Shown: in pieces, positions 9,143-18,769 of the stretch
Numbering within the stretch: the first letter of the stretch is position 1
Layout: the number at the start of each line of letters is the position of its first letter
Source: Noviluteimonas gilva
Lineage (GTDB): Bacteria; Pseudomonadota; Gammaproteobacteria; Xanthomonadales; Xanthomonadaceae
DNA length: 64,000 bases
Reading direction: 5' to 3'
Assembly: GCF_009740395.1 (NCBI RefSeq)
Contig: NZ_WOXT01000004.1
Coordinates: 310,001-374,000, forward strand
Translations under genes and position numbers: made by a program
The notes under the pieces: generated by a model
What the model was told of the DNA's origin: nothing
The model's database searches: none
Seen by the model: only the letters and a program-made list of their open reading frames with translations

Positions 9143-9868
9143 ATGGTTGGGACCTTCCGGGCGCGCGAAACCGCGCTCCCCCTCGTGACTTCGCTGTGCG
9201 CCCTTGCACTCGCGTGCAGCCCCGCGCGCAGCGAAGCCGCGGACTTCAGCGGCAACGCGACGCTGACGTCCGATTACGTCTGGCGCGGCAGCACGCAGAC
9301 GCACGGCGATCCCGCGGTGCAGGCTGGCTTCAAGGTCGCGGGCGAGTCGGGATTCTATGGATCGATCTGGGGTTCGAGCGTCGAGTTCGCGCCGGAAACG
9401 CATGCGAGCAGCGAACTCGATTTCACGCTCGGCTGGAGCAAGGCGCTGTCGAACGATTGGGCGCTGGACGTCAATATCCTGCGTTACCAATACCCGTCCA
9501 CGACGGTCGACCTCAACTGGACCGAACTCAATTCCACGTTGACCTACAAGAACAACTACTGGGCGTCCCTCGGCTGGTCCGATGAAGCGCTCGGCTACGA
9601 CGCCAGCGGCACCTACGCGCTGGTCGGCGCGAAGTTCCCGGTCAACGACACAGTCCGCTTCGAGGCTGCGCTCGCGCACTACTTCCTCGATGACGCCGTC
9701 GTGGCCGAAGACGGCTACACGCACGGCTCGGTGAGCGCCGTGTGGACGTTCCATGCCCCTTTCGAAGTGCGCGTCACCGCGCACGGCACCGATTCGAACG
9801 CGAAACGCATCTTCGGCGACGACTTCGCCGGAGCGCGCATCGAAGCGGCCCTGCAAGCGAGTTTCTGA
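9143..9868 (+). CDS. TorF-family putative porin, first gene of the kdp cluster
   Basis: The 241-residue product has a signal peptide ending near ARSEA|AD. The mature part is a beta-barrel of alternating strands: FSGNATLTSDYVWRGSTQT at the start, many aromatic girdle residues, and a terminal phenylalanine (ALQASF). The opening strand with DYVWRG is typical of the TorF/TIGR02001 outer-membrane family. The stop is only 10 nt before kdpF with no promoter space between, so the porin is probably co-transcribed with the potassium pump. A role in potassium entry through the outer membrane is inference. Confidence 0.82.
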   Translation: MVGTFRARETALPLVTSLCALALACSPARSEAADFSGNATLTSDYVWRGSTQTHGDPAVQAGFKVAGESGFYGSIWGSSVEFAPETHASSELDFTLGWSKALSNDWALDVNILRYQYPSTTVDLNWTELNSTLTYKNNYWASLGWSDEALGYDASGTYALVGAKFPVNDTVRFEAALAHYFLDDAVVAEDGYTHGSVSAVWTFHAPFEVRVTAHGTDSNAKRIFGDDFAGARIEAALQASF

Positions 9869-9878
9869 GGAGAACGAC

Positions 9879-9971
9879 ATGCCCGACTGGCTGATGATCG
9901 TGTGCGGCGTGACGGTGATCGTCGCGTGCGCCTACTTGTTCTACGTGATCCTGCGCCCCGAGCGCTTCTGA
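9879..9971 (+). CDS. kdpF: K+-transporting ATPase subunit KdpF
   Basis: This 30-residue single-helix peptide consists of a short N-terminus (MPDWLM), a hydrophobic span (IVCGVTVIVACAYLFYVIL) and the basic tail RPERF. Size, sequence type and position 10 nt before kdpA identify KdpF, the small stabilising subunit of the Kdp pump. It is preceded by a good ribosome binding site (GAGGAG overlapping the porin stop). Confidence 0.93.
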   Translation: MPDWLMIVCGVTVIVACAYLFYVILRPERF

Positions 9972-9981
9972 GGAACCCGCC

Positions 9982-11667
9982 ATGATGGAAGCGTTCCTCG
10001 TCCTCGCGCTCGCGATCGGCCTCGGTTGGCCGCTCGGGCGTTATCTCGCTGCCGTCATGCGCGGCGATCCGATGCGCAGCGATCGCCTTTTCGCCTGGAT
10101 CGAGCGGCCGATGTATCGGCTGCTCGGCACCAATCCCGCGCAAGGCATGTCGTGGCGCGGCTACGCGAAGGCCTTCGTCCTGAGCAACCTGTTCGTCGGC
10201 GGCCTGGTCTGGTTGCAGTTCATGACCCAGGCCTGGCTACCGCTGAATCCCGACGCGATTCCTAACATGCGGTGGGACACGGCGCTGCACACGATGGTGT
10301 CGTTCGTGACGAACACCAACCAGCAGCACTATTCCGGCCAGGCGCAGTTGTCCTATCTCTCGCAGATGGCAGGCATTGTCGGCCTGCAGGTCGTCACGCC
10401 GATGATGGGCCTGGGGCTGGTCGTGGCGACCTTGCGTGCGTTGATGGGCGGTCGCCAGACCGCGGGCGACGAACCGGATGTCGGCAACTATTGGGCCGAC
10501 GTGATTCGTTCGACCGTGCGTTTCATGCTGCCGCTGTGCCTGCTGTGGAGCGTGCTGCTCACTTCGCAGGGCGTTCCTTCGACATTGCAGGGCGGCCCTG
10601 TCGCGACGCCGCTCGATACCAGTGTCGAAATGAAGGAACAGAAGATCCCGATCGGCCCGGTGTCGCCGATGGTGGCGGCCAAGCAGCTCGGGACGAATGG
10701 CGGCGGCTGGTATGGACCCAACAGCACCGTCGCGCTGGAAAATCCGACGCCGTTCGCCAACCTGCTCGAAACGCTCGCGCTCATCCTCATCCCGATCAGC
10801 GTCGTCTTCATGGTCGGGCCGTTCACGGGTCGCAAGAAATTCACCGCGTTGGTGTTCGGCAGCATGTTGCTGATGTCGCTCGTGTCGACGGGCGCGGCGA
10901 TCGTGCTCGAAGGGCACTCCGCGACCGCGGCCGATCCTGCGTTGATGGAAGGCAAGGAAGTCCGCTTCGGCGCCGATGCCTCCGCGGCCTGGGCCGCGTT
11001 CACGACGCAGACCAGCAACGGTTCGGTCAACGCGATGCACGACTCGCTCTCGCCGCTGACCGGCATGGTCACGATGGGCAACATGCTCGTCAACGCGATC
11101 TGGGGCGGCATCGGATGCGGCCTGCAGCAATTCCTCGTGTACCTGCTGCTCGCGGTGTTCCTCGCAGGCTTGATGACCGGGCGAACGCCGGAACTGTTCG
11201 GCCGCAAGATCGAAGCGCACGAAGTCCGCTTGTTGTCGCTGCTGATCCTGTTGCAACCCTTCGTGGTGCTCGGCTTCACGGCGCTCACGCTCGCGCTGCC
11301 TGCGTTCACCGGCAACTCGAACCCCGGCTTCCACGGCATCAGCCAGGTGTTCTACGAGTACACCTCGGCCTTCGCCAACAACGGTTCGGGTTTCGAAGGG
11401 CTCGGCGATGCGACGTATTGGTGGAACCTGACCTGCGTCGCGGTGCTCGCGCTCGGCCGGTATCCCGCGTTGATCATCCCACTGGCCGTGGCCGCGAGCA
11501 TGGCGCGCAAGCGTCGTGCGCCCGAGGGGCCCGGCAGCCTGCACGTCGAAACGCCGACCTTCGCGCTCACGTTGATCGCGGTGATCGTGATCCTGACCCT
11601 GTTGCAGTTCATGCCCGCGCTGGTGCTGGGGCCGGTGGCCGAGCACCTGAGCCTGGCCGTGCATTGA
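9982..11667 (+). CDS. kdpA: K+-transporting ATPase, potassium-binding subunit KdpA
   Basis: The 561-residue polytopic protein has the usual KdpA length. Selectivity-filter-like loops are visible (FVTNTNQQHYSGQ; GTNGGGWYGPNS; FANNGSGFEGL), corresponding to the four pore repeats of the superfamily of K+ transporters. KdpA forms the channel-like path for potassium in the inner membrane. It lies between kdpF (10 nt) and kdpB (10 nt) in one operon. Confidence 0.97.
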   Translation: MMEAFLVLALAIGLGWPLGRYLAAVMRGDPMRSDRLFAWIERPMYRLLGTNPAQGMSWRGYAKAFVLSNLFVGGLVWLQFMTQAWLPLNPDAIPNMRWDTALHTMVSFVTNTNQQHYSGQAQLSYLSQMAGIVGLQVVTPMMGLGLVVATLRALMGGRQTAGDEPDVGNYWADVIRSTVRFMLPLCLLWSVLLTSQGVPSTLQGGPVATPLDTSVEMKEQKIPIGPVSPMVAAKQLGTNGGGWYGPNSTVALENPTPFANLLETLALILIPISVVFMVGPFTGRKKFTALVFGSMLLMSLVSTGAAIVLEGHSATAADPALMEGKEVRFGADASAAWAAFTTQTSNGSVNAMHDSLSPLTGMVTMGNMLVNAIWGGIGCGLQQFLVYLLLAVFLAGLMTGRTPELFGRKIEAHEVRLLSLLILLQPFVVLGFTALTLALPAFTGNSNPGFHGISQVFYEYTSAFANNGSGFEGLGDATYWWNLTCVAVLALGRYPALIIPLAVAASMARKRRAPEGPGSLHVETPTFALTLIAVIVILTLLQFMPALVLGPVAEHLSLAVH

Positions 11668-11677
11668 GGACCCTTCG

Positions 11678-13750
11678 ATGATCGAACAGACGTACCAACG
11701 CAAGACGCACCGCAATCATCCGGCGTTGATCGATGCCGCGACGATGCGCAGTGCGATCGCGGATGCGTTCCGCAAACTCGCGCCGACCTCGCTCGTGAAG
11801 AGCCCTGTAATGACGATCGTGTTCGGCGGCACGCTGCTCGCCGCGCTGATCACACTCGCTGGTGCGGCACCGGCCGGTTTCGGCTGGTCGGTGACCGCGA
11901 TCCTCCTGGTCACCGTGTTGTTCGGCAACTTCGCCGAAGCGGTGGCCGAAGCGCGTGGCCGCGGGCAAGCCGCCTCGTTGCGACGTGCGCGCAAGGACCT
12001 CGTGGCGCGCAAGCTGCTCGACGGTAAGGGCTATGTCGGTGGCGTGCGCGGTGCGGAAACGCAGATCGCCGCCGCCGATCTGCGCCCCGGCGATCTCGTC
12101 GTGGTCTCGGCGGGCGAGTTGATTCCCGCCGACGGCGAAATCGTGCACGGCCTGGCGACGATCAACGAGTCCGCGGTGACCGGTGAATCGGCGCCCGTGC
12201 TTCGCGAAGCAGGCACCGACCGCAGCGGCGTGATCGGCGGCACGAAGGTGCTGTCCGACGAAATCGTCCTGCGCATCACCGCCGAGCCCGGGCACAGCTT
12301 CCTCGATCGCATGATCGCGCTCGTCGAAGGCGCCAACCGCCAGAAGACACCGAACGAAATCGCGCTGACGATGTTGCTCGCCGCGATGACGCTCACCTTC
12401 CTCATCGTGTGCGCGACGCTGCCGGCCATCGGCTCGTTCGTCGGCGTTCGCGTCGATCCACTGCTGTTGATCGCGCTGCTCGTGTGCCTGATCCCGACGA
12501 CGATCGGCGGCCTGCTGCCCGCCATCGGCATCGCGGGCATGAACCGCGCGTTGTCGGCCAACGTGCTCGCCAAGTCCGGCAAAGCGGTGGAAGTGGCGGG
12601 CGACGTCGACGTGCTCCTGCTCGACAAGACCGGCACGATCACGCACGGCGACCGCCAGGCCACCGCATTCCACGCGGTCAGCGGCATCGACCCCGAGCAA
12701 TTGCGCGACGCCGCCCTGCTCTCTTCGCTCGCCGATCCCACGCCCGAAGGCAAGTCCATCGTGAAGCTCGCGCGTGAACAGGGCGCGGCCATGCAGGATC
12801 CGGCGAATGCGCACTACATCCAGTTCACCGCACAGACGCGCATGTCCGGCGTCGATCTCGACAACGGTGCGCGCGTGATTCGCAAGGGTGCGGGCGATGC
12901 GATCGAACAACACGTGCGTGCGCTCCAGGGCACTGTGCCCGCGGAGTTGAAGGCGCGCATCGAACAGGTCGCGCGTGGCGGTGCCACGCCGCTGGTCGTG
13001 AGCGAAGGCAAGCACGTGCTGGGCGTGATCGAACTGTCGGACGTCGTGAAGCACGGCGTGAAGGAAAAATTCGCCCGCCTGCGCGCCATGGGCATCCGCA
13101 CCGTGATGATCACCGGCGACAACCCGCTGACCGCCGCGGCCATCGCGGCCGAAGCCGGCGTCGACGACTACATCGCGCAAGCGCGACCGGAAGACAAGCT
13201 CGCCCGCATCCGCACCGAACAGGCCGGCGGCCGGCTCATCGCGATGGTCGGCGACGGCACCAACGATGCGCCCGCGCTTGCGCAGGCGGACGTGGGGCTT
13301 GCGATGAATTCCGGCACGCAGGCGGCGAAGGAAGCCGGCAACATGGTCGACCTCGACAGCGATCCGGCGAAGCTGCTCGCGGTGGTGGAAGTCGGCAAGC
13401 AACAGCTCATCACGCGCGGCGCGCTGACGACGTTCTCGCTCGCGAACGATGTGTCGAAGTACTTCGCGATCCTGCCGGCCTTGTTCGCCGCGGCGATTCC
13501 GTCGATGGCGGCGTTGAACGTGATGCATCTGTCGAGCCCGACCAACGCGGTGCTCGCGGCGTTGATCTTCAATGCGCTGATCATCCCGGCGTTGATCCCG
13601 CTGGCCTTGCGCGGCGTGCGTTTCAAGCCCGCGAGCGCGACGGTGCTGCTGCGCCGGAACATGTTGCTGTACGGCGTGGGCGGCGTGGTGTTGCCGTTCG
13701 TGGCCATCAAGCTGATCGACCTGGCGCTGTCCGCCACCGTCGGTGCATGA
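11678..13750 (+). CDS. kdpB: K+-transporting P-type ATPase subunit KdpB
   Basis: The 690-residue P-type ATPase has a TGES actuator motif (VTGESAPV), the phosphorylation site LLDKTGTITHGD, a KGA nucleotide-binding region and a hinge with MVGDGTNDAPALAQ. It hydrolyses ATP to energise potassium uptake through KdpA. It has about seven membrane spans and normal family length. Position in the operon and motifs leave no doubt. Confidence 0.98.
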   Translation: MIEQTYQRKTHRNHPALIDAATMRSAIADAFRKLAPTSLVKSPVMTIVFGGTLLAALITLAGAAPAGFGWSVTAILLVTVLFGNFAEAVAEARGRGQAASLRRARKDLVARKLLDGKGYVGGVRGAETQIAAADLRPGDLVVVSAGELIPADGEIVHGLATINESAVTGESAPVLREAGTDRSGVIGGTKVLSDEIVLRITAEPGHSFLDRMIALVEGANRQKTPNEIALTMLLAAMTLTFLIVCATLPAIGSFVGVRVDPLLLIALLVCLIPTTIGGLLPAIGIAGMNRALSANVLAKSGKAVEVAGDVDVLLLDKTGTITHGDRQATAFHAVSGIDPEQLRDAALLSSLADPTPEGKSIVKLAREQGAAMQDPANAHYIQFTAQTRMSGVDLDNGARVIRKGAGDAIEQHVRALQGTVPAELKARIEQVARGGATPLVVSEGKHVLGVIELSDVVKHGVKEKFARLRAMGIRTVMITGDNPLTAAAIAAEAGVDDYIAQARPEDKLARIRTEQAGGRLIAMVGDGTNDAPALAQADVGLAMNSGTQAAKEAGNMVDLDSDPAKLLAVVEVGKQQLITRGALTTFSLANDVSKYFAILPALFAAAIPSMAALNVMHLSSPTNAVLAALIFNALIIPALIPLALRGVRFKPASATVLLRRNMLLYGVGGVVLPFVAIKLIDLALSATVGA

Positions 13751-13760
13751 GGAACGACTG

Positions 13761-14366
13761 ATGAATCTCGAAACGAACGTTCAACCCGTGGTGCTGCAGG
13801 ACAAGGTGGGCATGCGTGCGCCGATGCTGTTCGCCGGCGTGATCCTCCTGGGGTTCGGCTTCCTGTATTCGCTCGCCGGTACCGCGCTGGGCCGCGTCGC
13901 GTTTCCGGACCAGGCCACGGGCAGCACGATCCTCGAGGCGGGCCATGTCGTCGGCTCCTCGCTCGTGTCGCAGCCCTTCGCCGACGCGCGCTACTTCGTC
14001 TCGCGTCCTTCGGCGGCGAACTACGATCCGATGGCCGCCGCGGGCAGCAACCAGGCGCGCAGCAATCCCGATTTGCGCAAGCGCATCGACGCTGCCATCG
14101 CTGACGTCGCGGCGCGTGAAGGCATCGCGCGGTCGGAGGTTCCGGCCGACCTTGTGACGCAATCCGGCGGCGGCCTCGACCCCCACCTCTCCCCCGCCGC
14201 GGCCCGCGTGCAGATTGCGCGCGTGGCCAGGGCGCGGGGTTTGTCGGAAGCCGTCGTGGCACGCGCGGTTGCGGACGCGACCGAAGGCCCGCAATTCGGC
14301 GTGCTGGGCCAGGCGCGGGTCAACGTCTTGCGCCGGAACCTGGCGCTGGATGCATCGCAACGCTGA
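13761..14366 (+). CDS. kdpC: K+-transporting ATPase subunit KdpC
   Basis: The 201-residue product has a single N-terminal transmembrane helix (residues 20-45) and a periplasmic domain with the KdpC pattern: GRVAFPDQATGS, YFVSRPSAANYDP, GSNQARSNPDL, VPADLVTQSGGGLDPHLS. The ATG at 13761, ten nt after the kdpB stop, is preceded by GAGGAACG. A longer in-frame start overlapping kdpB is less likely. KdpC assists ATP binding by KdpB. Confidence 0.97.
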   Translation: MNLETNVQPVVLQDKVGMRAPMLFAGVILLGFGFLYSLAGTALGRVAFPDQATGSTILEAGHVVGSSLVSQPFADARYFVSRPSAANYDPMAAAGSNQARSNPDLRKRIDAAIADVAAREGIARSEVPADLVTQSGGGLDPHLSPAAARVQIARVARARGLSEAVVARAVADATEGPQFGVLGQARVNVLRRNLALDASQR

Positions 14367-14385
14367 GCTGGCGCAGAATCCCACC

Positions 14386-17052
14386 ATGGCGACCGAGGAA
14401 CGCAGCGCGACCCACCGACGCGAACAGGCCGACGCGCTGCTGGGGGAAATCCAGCGCGGAGGCAGTGGGCGCCTGACGCTCTTCCTCGGCGCCGCGCCCG
14501 GCGTGGGCAAGACGTACGCGATGTTGTCGCGCGCACGCGAGTTGAAGAAGCAAGGGATCGACGTGGTCGTCGGCCTCGTCGAAACCCACGGACGCATCGA
14601 AACGCAAGCCCTGCTCGAAGGCCTCGAGCTGCTTCCGCGCACGCGCCTGGACTACCAGGGCCGGCCGATGGAGGAACTCGATCTCGACGCGTTGCTCGCG
14701 CGCAAGCCGCGCATCGCGCTGGTCGACGAACTCGCCCACCGCAACGTGCCCGGCAGTCGCCACGAGCGTCGTTGGCAGGACGTCATCGAACTGCTCGATG
14801 CCGGCATCGATGTCTACACGACCGTCAACATCCAGCACCTGGAGAGCCTCAACGACGTCGTGCATCGCATCACGGGCGTGCGTGTCAGCGAGACGGTGCC
14901 CGACCTGGTCTTCGATCGCCTGCGCGACATCAAGCTGATCGACCTGCCGCCGCGCGAACTGATCGAGCGCCTGCAGCAGGGCAAGGTGTACGTGCCCGAC
15001 CAGGCGGCGCATGCGCTGCAGGCGTTCTTCTCGCCGTCGAACCTCACGGCGCTGCGCGAGTTGGCGATGCAGACGGCCGCCGATCGCGTCGACAGCGATT
15101 TGCGCGAATCGCAGGCGGCGCGTGGGGTTCCCGGTATCGCGCTTCGACGTCGCGTGCTGGTCGCGATCGACGGACAGGGCCAGTCGGAATATCTGGTGCG
15201 TGTCGCGCGCCGCCTCGCGGAACGACGCGACGCGCCCTGGGGCGTGGTCACCGTGCAGACCGGCCGCGTGGCGGATGCCGCGCAACAGCTCGAACTGGAT
15301 CGCGCGTTCGCCCTCGCACGCCGTCTCGGCGGCGACGCCGAAGTCGTGCACGGCGCCAGCATCGCCGACGCCATCCTCGACCACGCCAGTCGCACGGGCG
15401 TGTCGACGATCGTGCTCGGTCGTACGCGCGAGCGGCCCGTCGCGCGTATGTTCAACCAGACGCTGACGCAGCAACTGTTGCAACGTGGCGCGCACTACGA
15501 ACTCACGATCTTCGCCACGCCGGAGGCGCGCGCGAAGTCGCGACGTTCGGTGCGGGAGTTCGGCCGGCGAATGACGCGCAGCGACATCGGCCTGGCGGTC
15601 CTTTCGGCGATCTTCGCGACCATCGCCGGCGCCATCGCCGAACGCTGGGTCGGGCTGGACGATCTGTCGATGGTGTTCATCGTCGCCGTGGTGGTGGTCG
15701 CCTCGCGCACGCGCATGTCCGCGGCGGTGCTCGCCGCGGCGCTGTGTTTCCTCTCGTACAACTTCTTTTTCATCGATCCGCGCTTCACGCTGATGATCGG
15801 TGGACGCCAGGGCGTGGCGACGGTCCTGATGTTCCTGCTCGCGGCGTTGGTGGCGGGGCGACTGGCCTCGCGGCTGCGCACGCAGATCGTGGCCTTGCGC
15901 GCCGCCAATGCGCATGTCACTGCGTTGCAGGCGCTCAGTCGCCAACTCGCGGTGGCGGCCGACCTCGGACAGGTCATGGCGGCAGGGCGACAGGCATTGA
16001 AGCAGGCGACCGGCGCCGATGCGTTGGTGCATGTCGGCAACGCGCCGCTCCCCGACGACGGGCCGCAAGTCTTCTCCGAGAAGGACCGCGCCGCCGCGGA
16101 CTGGTCGCTGCGCCATCGCCAGGAAGCCGGACGACACACCGATACGCTCGGCAACGCCGCGTGGTGGTTCCGGCCCTTGTCGACGGATGGCGATGCCGAC
16201 GGATTGATCGGATTGCGCTTTGCGGAGGACGCACCACGCGCAGGCCCCGAACAGGCGCGCCTCATCGAAGCGATGGCCGACGACATCGCGCAGGCCGTCG
16301 TTCGCGCGCGCCTGGTGGCCGATCTGGAAGACGCGCGCGTGAGCGGCGAAACCGAACGCCTGCGCTCCGCCCTGCTCTCCTCGGTCTCGCACGACCTGCG
16401 TTCGCCGCTGGCTTCGATCATCGGCGCCGCCGAAAGCCTCGAACACTATGCCGACGCGATGAGCGCGGACGATCGGCGCAGCCTGCTCGACACCGTGCGC
16501 ACCGAAGGCGAGCGCCTGGATCGCTACGTGCAGAACCTGCTCGACATGACGCGCCTCGGGCACGGCGGGTTGACCTTGAATCGCGACTGGATCGGTGTCG
16601 ACGAACTCGTCGGATCGGCGGTCGGCCGGTTGCAGCGCTACCAGCCGGAGGCGAAGTTCGACTTGCGCTTCACGCCGGGGCTCGCGCCGATCTGGGTGCA
16701 TCCCGCGCTCGTGGAACAAGCGCTGTTCAACGTGATCGAGAACGCGGTGAAATTCTCGCCGCCCGGCGAAGCGATCATCGTGGACGCCAGCGACATCGAT
16801 GGGCGCCTGCGCGTGGACGTCACCGATCGCGGCCCCGGCATTCCCGACGACGAGCGCGAACGCATCTTCGACATGTTCTACAGCGTCGAACGCGGCGATC
16901 GCGGCCGCCAGGGAACGGGGCTGGGCCTGGCGATCACGCAAGGCATGGTGGGCGCGCACGGCGGCAGCGTGGATGCGCTGCCGGGGCCCAACGGGCGCGG
17001 CACGACGATCCGCATTACATTGCCGCGTCTGACCCCGCCGACGCCCGCATGA
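14386..17052 (+). CDS. kdpD: Sensor histidine kinase KdpD
   Basis: The 888-residue product starts with the KdpD regulatory domain, with Walker A (GAAPGVGKT, residues 35-43) and VDELAHRNVPGS. A universal-stress-protein domain (about 250-375) follows, then four close transmembrane helices (about 400-510), a GAF-like region, HisKA (SVSHDLRSPLASI, phospho-acceptor His) and the HATPase_c boxes (NVIENAVKF, DRGPGIP, GTGLGLAI). It senses potassium limitation and phosphorylates KdpE. Its stop overlaps the kdpE start (ATGA). Confidence 0.97.
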   Translation: MATEERSATHRREQADALLGEIQRGGSGRLTLFLGAAPGVGKTYAMLSRARELKKQGIDVVVGLVETHGRIETQALLEGLELLPRTRLDYQGRPMEELDLDALLARKPRIALVDELAHRNVPGSRHERRWQDVIELLDAGIDVYTTVNIQHLESLNDVVHRITGVRVSETVPDLVFDRLRDIKLIDLPPRELIERLQQGKVYVPDQAAHALQAFFSPSNLTALRELAMQTAADRVDSDLRESQAARGVPGIALRRRVLVAIDGQGQSEYLVRVARRLAERRDAPWGVVTVQTGRVADAAQQLELDRAFALARRLGGDAEVVHGASIADAILDHASRTGVSTIVLGRTRERPVARMFNQTLTQQLLQRGAHYELTIFATPEARAKSRRSVREFGRRMTRSDIGLAVLSAIFATIAGAIAERWVGLDDLSMVFIVAVVVVASRTRMSAAVLAAALCFLSYNFFFIDPRFTLMIGGRQGVATVLMFLLAALVAGRLASRLRTQIVALRAANAHVTALQALSRQLAVAADLGQVMAAGRQALKQATGADALVHVGNAPLPDDGPQVFSEKDRAAADWSLRHRQEAGRHTDTLGNAAWWFRPLSTDGDADGLIGLRFAEDAPRAGPEQARLIEAMADDIAQAVVRARLVADLEDARVSGETERLRSALLSSVSHDLRSPLASIIGAAESLEHYADAMSADDRRSLLDTVRTEGERLDRYVQNLLDMTRLGHGGLTLNRDWIGVDELVGSAVGRLQRYQPEAKFDLRFTPGLAPIWVHPALVEQALFNVIENAVKFSPPGEAIIVDASDIDGRLRVDVTDRGPGIPDDERERIFDMFYSVERGDRGRQGTGLGLAITQGMVGAHGGSVDALPGPNGRGTTIRITLPRLTPPTPA

Positions 17053-17765
17053 CCGAACACGCCGCCTCCGCCGCGCGCATCCTCGTCATCGACGACGAGC
17101 CGCAGATCCGTCGCTTCCTCGACATCGGCTTGCGCGCCGAAGGCTACGTGGTGGAACTCGCCGACAGCGGCGAATCCGGCCTGGCCGCGCTTGCGCGACA
17201 AGGCGCGGACCTGGTCGTGCTGGACCTCGGCCTGCCGGATCGCGACGGACACGATGTGCTGCGCGATCTGCGCACGTGGACACAGGTGCCGGTCGTGGTC
17301 CTGACCGTGCGCGCGGGCGAAGCGGAGAAAGTGGCTGCGCTCGACGCCGGCGCCAACGATTACGTCACCAAGCCCTTCGGCGTGCAGGAATTCATGGCGC
17401 GCGTGCGCGCCTTGTTGCGGACGCGCGCGACCGGACAGGAAGCACCGCCGGTCTACGACGATGGCGTGCTGCACGTCGATCTTGCACGCCGCGAAGTGAC
17501 GCTGCGCAACGAACCACTGACGCTCGCGCGCAAGGAATACGCGTTGCTCGCCCTGCTGATCCGGCATGCGAATCGCGTCATCACGCAACCGCAGATGCTG
17601 CGCGAGCTGTGGGGCGAACACCACGAACACGACACGCATTACTTGCGCGTGCTGGTCGGCAAGCTGCGCCAGAAACTCGGTGACGATGCCTCCGCGCCGC
17701 GCTGGATCGCGACCGAACCGGGGGTGGGCTTGCGATTCGTGGGAAGGTCCGACACGCCCAGCTGA
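17049..17765 (+). CDS. kdpE: Response regulator KdpE (OmpR family)
   Basis: The 238-residue product has a receiver domain (ILVIDDEPQIRRFL; phospho-Asp in LVVLDLGLPDRDG; VVLTVRAGEAEKV; KPFGVQEF). A C-terminal winged-helix domain follows (LTLARKEYALLALLIRHANRVIT, LRVLVGKLRQKL). It is coupled to kdpD by a 4-nt overlap and should activate the kdp cluster. No KdpE box could be picked out reliably upstream of the porin or kdpF. Confidence 0.96.
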   Translation: MTEHAASAARILVIDDEPQIRRFLDIGLRAEGYVVELADSGESGLAALARQGADLVVLDLGLPDRDGHDVLRDLRTWTQVPVVVLTVRAGEAEKVAALDAGANDYVTKPFGVQEFMARVRALLRTRATGQEAPPVYDDGVLHVDLARREVTLRNEPLTLARKEYALLALLIRHANRVITQPQMLRELWGEHHEHDTHYLRVLVGKLRQKLGDDASAPRWIATEPGVGLRFVGRSDTPS

Positions 17766-17827
17766 TCACGCCGTCCTGACCCACGCACGGCACCAATGCA
17801 CATCTCGACTCAACGAGGGCGTCACCG

Positions 17828-18760
17828 ATGAGTTCAATCTCCCGCCTGCCCCTGTTCGCGCTGCTGGCCCTGTTGATGGGCATGGCCACCGCCGCGAAGG
17901 CCGAAGTGCGTCCCTACTCCGCCGCCTTCCACGGCAGCGACATGGCGGTCACCGGCGGCACGCAGTACGTGCGCGTCGGCGGAAAAGGCCCGGCGGTGTT
18001 GTTGCTGCACGGCTTCGGCGACACGGGCGACATGTGGCAACCGCTCGCCGAGCGCCTGGTGAAGGACCACACGGTGATCATTCCCGACCTGCGCGGCATG
18101 GGCCTGTCGTCGCATCCGGAAGGCGGCTACGAGAAAGCCGCCCAGGCGCGCGACCTCATCAGCCTGCTCGATGCATTGAAGGTCGACAAAGTGCAACTGG
18201 TCACGCACGACATCGGCAACATGGTCGGATACGCATTGATCGCGCAGTTTCCGGATCGCGTGACGAAGTGGGTCGTGATGGATGCGCCGCTGCCGGGGCT
18301 GGGCACGTGGGACAAGCAACTGCTGAATCCCCGTGTCTGGCACTTCAACTTCCGCGGACCCGATGTCGAGCGCCTGGTCGCCGGGCGCGAGCGCATCCTG
18401 CTCGATCGCTTCTACAACGAGTTGTCGGCCAATCCCGCCGGAATCGATGAAGCCACGCGCGAGCATTACGCGGCGCTGTACGCGCGACCAGGTGCGATCC
18501 ACAACGCGACCAGCGGCCAGTTCGGCGCGTTCGCACAGGACGCCAAGGACAACCAGGCGTTGTTCGCGAAGGGCGGCAAACTGAAACTGCCCGTGCTCGC
18601 GATCGGCGGCGACCACTCGTACGGCGCATCGATGAAGACCGAAGTCGAAGCCGTCGCCACCAACGTGGAAGGCGCGGTCATCACCGACTCGGGCCACTGG
18701 ATCATGGAAGAGCAGACCGACCAGGCCGTTCCCGTGATCGAAGCCTTCCTGCGCAAATAG
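17828..18760 (+). CDS. Exported alpha/beta hydrolase of the epoxide hydrolase/haloalkane dehalogenase type
   Basis: The 310-residue product has a signal peptide (residues 1-25, ending near KAE). The fold shows LLLHGFGDTGDMW (oxyanion region), DLRGMGLSS, and a nucleophile elbow THDIGNMVG with aspartate instead of serine. A C-terminal histidine lies in TDSGHWIMEEQ. An Asp nucleophile is the mark of epoxide hydrolases and dehalogenases, so a serine esterase is unlikely. The exported cupin starts 9 nt downstream, suggesting a two-gene unit. Substrate unknown. Confidence 0.87.
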   Translation: MSSISRLPLFALLALLMGMATAAKAEVRPYSAAFHGSDMAVTGGTQYVRVGGKGPAVLLLHGFGDTGDMWQPLAERLVKDHTVIIPDLRGMGLSSHPEGGYEKAAQARDLISLLDALKVDKVQLVTHDIGNMVGYALIAQFPDRVTKWVVMDAPLPGLGTWDKQLLNPRVWHFNFRGPDVERLVAGRERILLDRFYNELSANPAGIDEATREHYAALYARPGAIHNATSGQFGAFAQDAKDNQALFAKGGKLKLPVLAIGGDHSYGASMKTEVEAVATNVEGAVITDSGHWIMEEQTDQAVPVIEAFLRK

Positions 18761-18769
18761 GAGCGTGCG

